From the NCBI RefSeq assembly GCF_007097245.1, contig NZ_VJZT01000001.1, positions 124,001 to 188,000 on the forward strand: a stretch of 64,000 bases of DNA, in the 5' to 3' direction. Below the pieces are notes generated by a model. The model had not been told where the DNA came from, did not search any database, and was given only the letters and a program-made list of their open reading frames with translations. Source of the stretch: Flavobacterium restrictum (GTDB lineage Bacteria; Bacteroidota; Bacteroidia; Flavobacteriales; Flavobacteriaceae). A program made the translations under genes and the position numbers. Of the stretch, positions 62,119 to 64,000 are shown one piece after another (position 1 is the stretch's first letter; every line of letters begins with the position of its first letter).

Positions 62119-63588
62119 ATGAAAAAAATATATATTCCCTTAACACTTTTGACCTTTGCTTTAGTAGCTTCAAATTGTTCCAATGACTTTATAAATGTAG
62201 ATCCTACAGAGAGCATAGCCGAAAAAGATTTGTTGTCAATTTACAACAATGACGAAGGTGCAGCCAGTTTTGTAACCGCCATTTACAGTAAAAACCTCGA
62301 TTGGAACATGAGTTCTTTTTCTTGGAACGGATTATCAAGTATGACTTCTGATGATGCGAATAAAGGTTCTGACCCAGGCGATACTGGAACAGATAAAGAC
62401 AAATGCGATGCCTTAACACTTGATGCAACTTCACTATCGGTTTTGGATGTTTTTGAAGCCAACTATCAAGGCATAAATAGAGCCAATGTTGCCCTGTTGT
62501 ATTTGCCAAAATTAGACCAAGCAAATGCAGATTTGAAAGCCCGTTTAACAGGCGAAGCCAAATTTTTGCGAGCCTTAATGTATTTTAATTTGGTGCGCTG
62601 TTATGGCGGTGTTCCCATTGTAGATCACGTTCCATTGCCTTCCTCTCAAGCGGATACGGACATGACATTGACTCGGAATTCCAAAGAAGAAGTATATACT
62701 TTTATTGAAAATGAACTACTAGCTGCCATTGCGGTTTTGCCTGAAAAATACCCAACTACAGATACAGGTAGAGCAACAAGAGGGGCTGCTCGTGCCTTGT
62801 TGGCCAAAGTCTATTTGTATCAAAAAAATTGGCAAGGGATAAAAGACCAATGTGCTGCTATTACAGGCTATACTTTGGTTTCGGATTATGCCACAATTTG
62901 GAGAGAAGTTGGAGAAGATAACACCGAATCTATTTTTGAAATTAGAGGATACGCAGGAAAACCATCCCAAGGAATCGAAGGATATATGGTTTCACAGGGT
63001 GCGAGAGGTACCAGTGGCTGGGGTTGGGGTTTCAACACGCCAACTACAAGTTTATCTAATTCCTATGAAGTAGGGGATGTTCGTAAGGATGCCACAATCA
63101 TATTTGCGGGCGAAACCTTGTGGGACGGTAGGATAGTTTCGCCAAAAGTAGCGAATCCTATGTACAACGAAAAAGCCTATGTAAGCAACAAAAAAGAAAC
63201 GTTTAATGGTGGCGACTGGGAAACTACCAAGAATATCAGGGTTTTACGTTATGCCGAAGTCTTGTTAATGCAAGCCGAAGCCGCTAACGAAAGCGGTACT
63301 GGTGACGTAACTGGGCCTTTGAACAAAGTGCGAAAAAGAGCGGGTCTTGCTAACACAACTGCGGTAGGCCAAATAGCTTTGAGAGATGCGATTCGCTTGG
63401 AACGTAGACATGAATTGGCATTTGAGCACGATCGTTGGTTTGATATTGTTCGTACTGGTCAAGCCAAAGAAGTTATGGCTGCCGATGGAAAAACATTTGT
63501 AGAAGGAAAAAATGAGCTATTTCCGTTGCCACAAAAATTCATTACCCAAGCAGCAGGTAAATCAGCTCAAAATCCAGGCTATAATTAA
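62119..63588 (+). CDS. SusD/RagB-family glycan-binding lipoprotein
   Basis: A 489-aa surface lipoprotein started at MKKIYIPLTLL; the signal ends LVASNC, with the acylated Cys about residue 20. N-terminal TPR-like region: DPTESIAEKDLLSIYNND and NVALLYLPKLDQ, GEAKFLRALMYFNLVRCYGGVP (family signature). C-terminal part: RYAEVLLMQAEAANESG and ERRHELAFEHDRWFDIVRTG, both characteristic of SusD. It is translated with SusC and would be the lid of the transporter. The bound glycan cannot be read from sequence. Confidence 0.96.
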   Translation: MKKIYIPLTLLTFALVASNCSNDFINVDPTESIAEKDLLSIYNNDEGAASFVTAIYSKNLDWNMSSFSWNGLSSMTSDDANKGSDPGDTGTDKDKCDALTLDATSLSVLDVFEANYQGINRANVALLYLPKLDQANADLKARLTGEAKFLRALMYFNLVRCYGGVPIVDHVPLPSSQADTDMTLTRNSKEEVYTFIENELLAAIAVLPEKYPTTDTGRATRGAARALLAKVYLYQKNWQGIKDQCAAITGYTLVSDYATIWREVGEDNTESIFEIRGYAGKPSQGIEGYMVSQGARGTSGWGWGFNTPTTSLSNSYEVGDVRKDATIIFAGETLWDGRIVSPKVANPMYNEKAYVSNKKETFNGGDWETTKNIRVLRYAEVLLMQAEAANESGTGDVTGPLNKVRKRAGLANTTAVGQIALRDAIRLERRHELAFEHDRWFDIVRTGQAKEVMAADGKTFVEGKNELFPLPQKFITQAAGKSAQNPGYN

Positions 63589-63665
63589 TTGATTTATAGA
63601 CAATTTTATTTTTTTGCCAAGAGGATTCTTGTAATTATTTAGATTTTAATTTTAGGAACACACAA

Positions 63666-64000
63666 ATGATAAAACTTTCAATTGTACTGCTAATAACCTC
63701 ATTTTTGGGATGTGATTCGGCCTCAAACTCTGGCAACGGAATGGTGGTTACGCCGCCTGTGGCAAAAATCACTGATGCCGAATTAGTAGCACTTGTTCAA
63801 AAACAAACGTTTGCTTATTTCTGGGAGTTTGCCCAATCCAATTCTGGTATGGCACGAGAGCGATACCTTCCTGCAGATCCTACTTTTGATCAAAATATAG
63901 TTACCACAGGAGGCTCTGGTTTTGGATTAATGGCTTTGGTTTCGGGTATGTCACGGGACTACATTACCAAGGCACAAGGATTAGAACGGTTGAATAAAAT
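63666..64000 (+). CDS. Glycoamylase-like (GH144-type) lipoprotein, 3'-truncated by window edge
   Basis: Only the first 111 codons are present. The signal peptide ends ITSFLGC (lipobox, Cys about 16), followed by a short Gly/Ser/Pro linker. The domain start LVALVQKQTFAYFWEFAQSN, then GMARERYLPADPTF and GGSGFGLMALVSGMSRDYI, matches the N-terminus of the glycoamylase-like family PF10091, which contains GH144 endo-beta-1,2-glucanases and related beta-glucosidase-annotated proteins. It lies 77 bp after susD and is the first enzyme of the locus. The catalytic residues lie beyond the window. Confidence 0.82.
   Translation, partial: MIKLSIVLLITSFLGCDSASNSGNGMVVTPPVAKITDAELVALVQKQTFAYFWEFAQSNSGMARERYLPADPTFDQNIVTTGGSGFGLMALVSGMSRDYITKAQGLERLNK

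Noticed and set aside
1..64000. tRNA or rRNA genes
   Set aside because: No cloverleaf-like GTTCGA...CCA segments or rRNA-conserved blocks were recognised on reading; a covariance-model scan would settle this.

Overview
The window is a piece of a low-GC chromosome from the phylum Bacteroidota, most likely Flavobacteriaceae and close to Flavobacterium. Support comes from the gene content (SusC/SusD pair, SusC-linked propeller regulator, YHYH and YwqK/MORN lipoproteins, bifunctional HisB and HisIE, RND pump fused to an outer-membrane factor), from repeated perfect matches to the Bacteroidota -7 promoter element TAnnTTTG, from the scarcity of Shine-Dalgarno sequences, and from intergenic palindromes of the kind common in flavobacterial genomes. 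Species cannot be named from the sequence alone. I see no rRNA, tRNA, CRISPR array or intact transposase gene.

Layout. 1-6.1 kb: core metabolism (truncated NTF2-like gene, sucD, a small GIY-YIG-like protein, fabG, a VWA membrane protein, a YeiH-type exporter). 6.1-12.2 kb: membrane and envelope genes (PepSY-like, YoaK/DUF1275, an S1/P1-nuclease or phospholipase C-like enzyme, an LtaS-like sulfatase-fold enzyme, a GH5 lipoprotein). 12.2-21.3 kb: a heavy-metal resistance island: OmpR-type regulator and kinase, a 1444-residue CzcA-type RND pump fused to its own TolC-like channel, the periplasmic adaptor, a CCC1/VIT1 transporter and a DUF2231-like membrane protein. Matching tandem CTTAA-N6-CTTAA boxes precede both the regulator and the pump. 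21.3-25.2 kb: an AspT/YidE-type transporter, a MITE-like element and pckA.

25.2-34.1 kb: the complete histidine operon. A leader peptide with four consecutive His codons and an attenuator terminator come first, then hisG-D-C-(YwqK/TPR gene)-B-H-A-F-IE and a strong terminator. Most gene junctions carry an unrelated palindromic or short repeat. One repeat lies in frame inside hisA and another forms the 3' end of hisD.

34.1-38 kb: an esterase, an M17 aminopeptidase and an ATP-grasp enzyme in one tight operon. 38-41.3 kb: a metal-binding-domain lipoprotein and a CopA-like P-type ATPase. 41.4-45.2 kb: an M1 peptidase and a divergent AraC regulator/phytanoyl-CoA dioxygenase pair. 45.2-49.1 kb: a minus-strand operon coding YHYH protein, YwqK/MORN lipoprotein, SCO protein, LytS-type kinase and LytTR regulator. 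49.2-51.1 kb: a decayed LUD-domain gene and fumC. 51.5-56.1 kb: corA, pta, ackA. 56.1-64 kb: the start of a polysaccharide-utilization locus: propeller/HTH regulator, SusC, SusD and the 5' end of a glycoamylase-like (GH144-type) lipoprotein.

Functional themes. Central carbon metabolism is represented by sucD, fumC, pckA and pta-ackA. Metal handling recurs in three places (RND island, CopA cluster, SCO/YHYH operon). The window ends in a glycan locus whose first enzyme suggests a beta-1,2-glucan substrate; this is an inference from family only.
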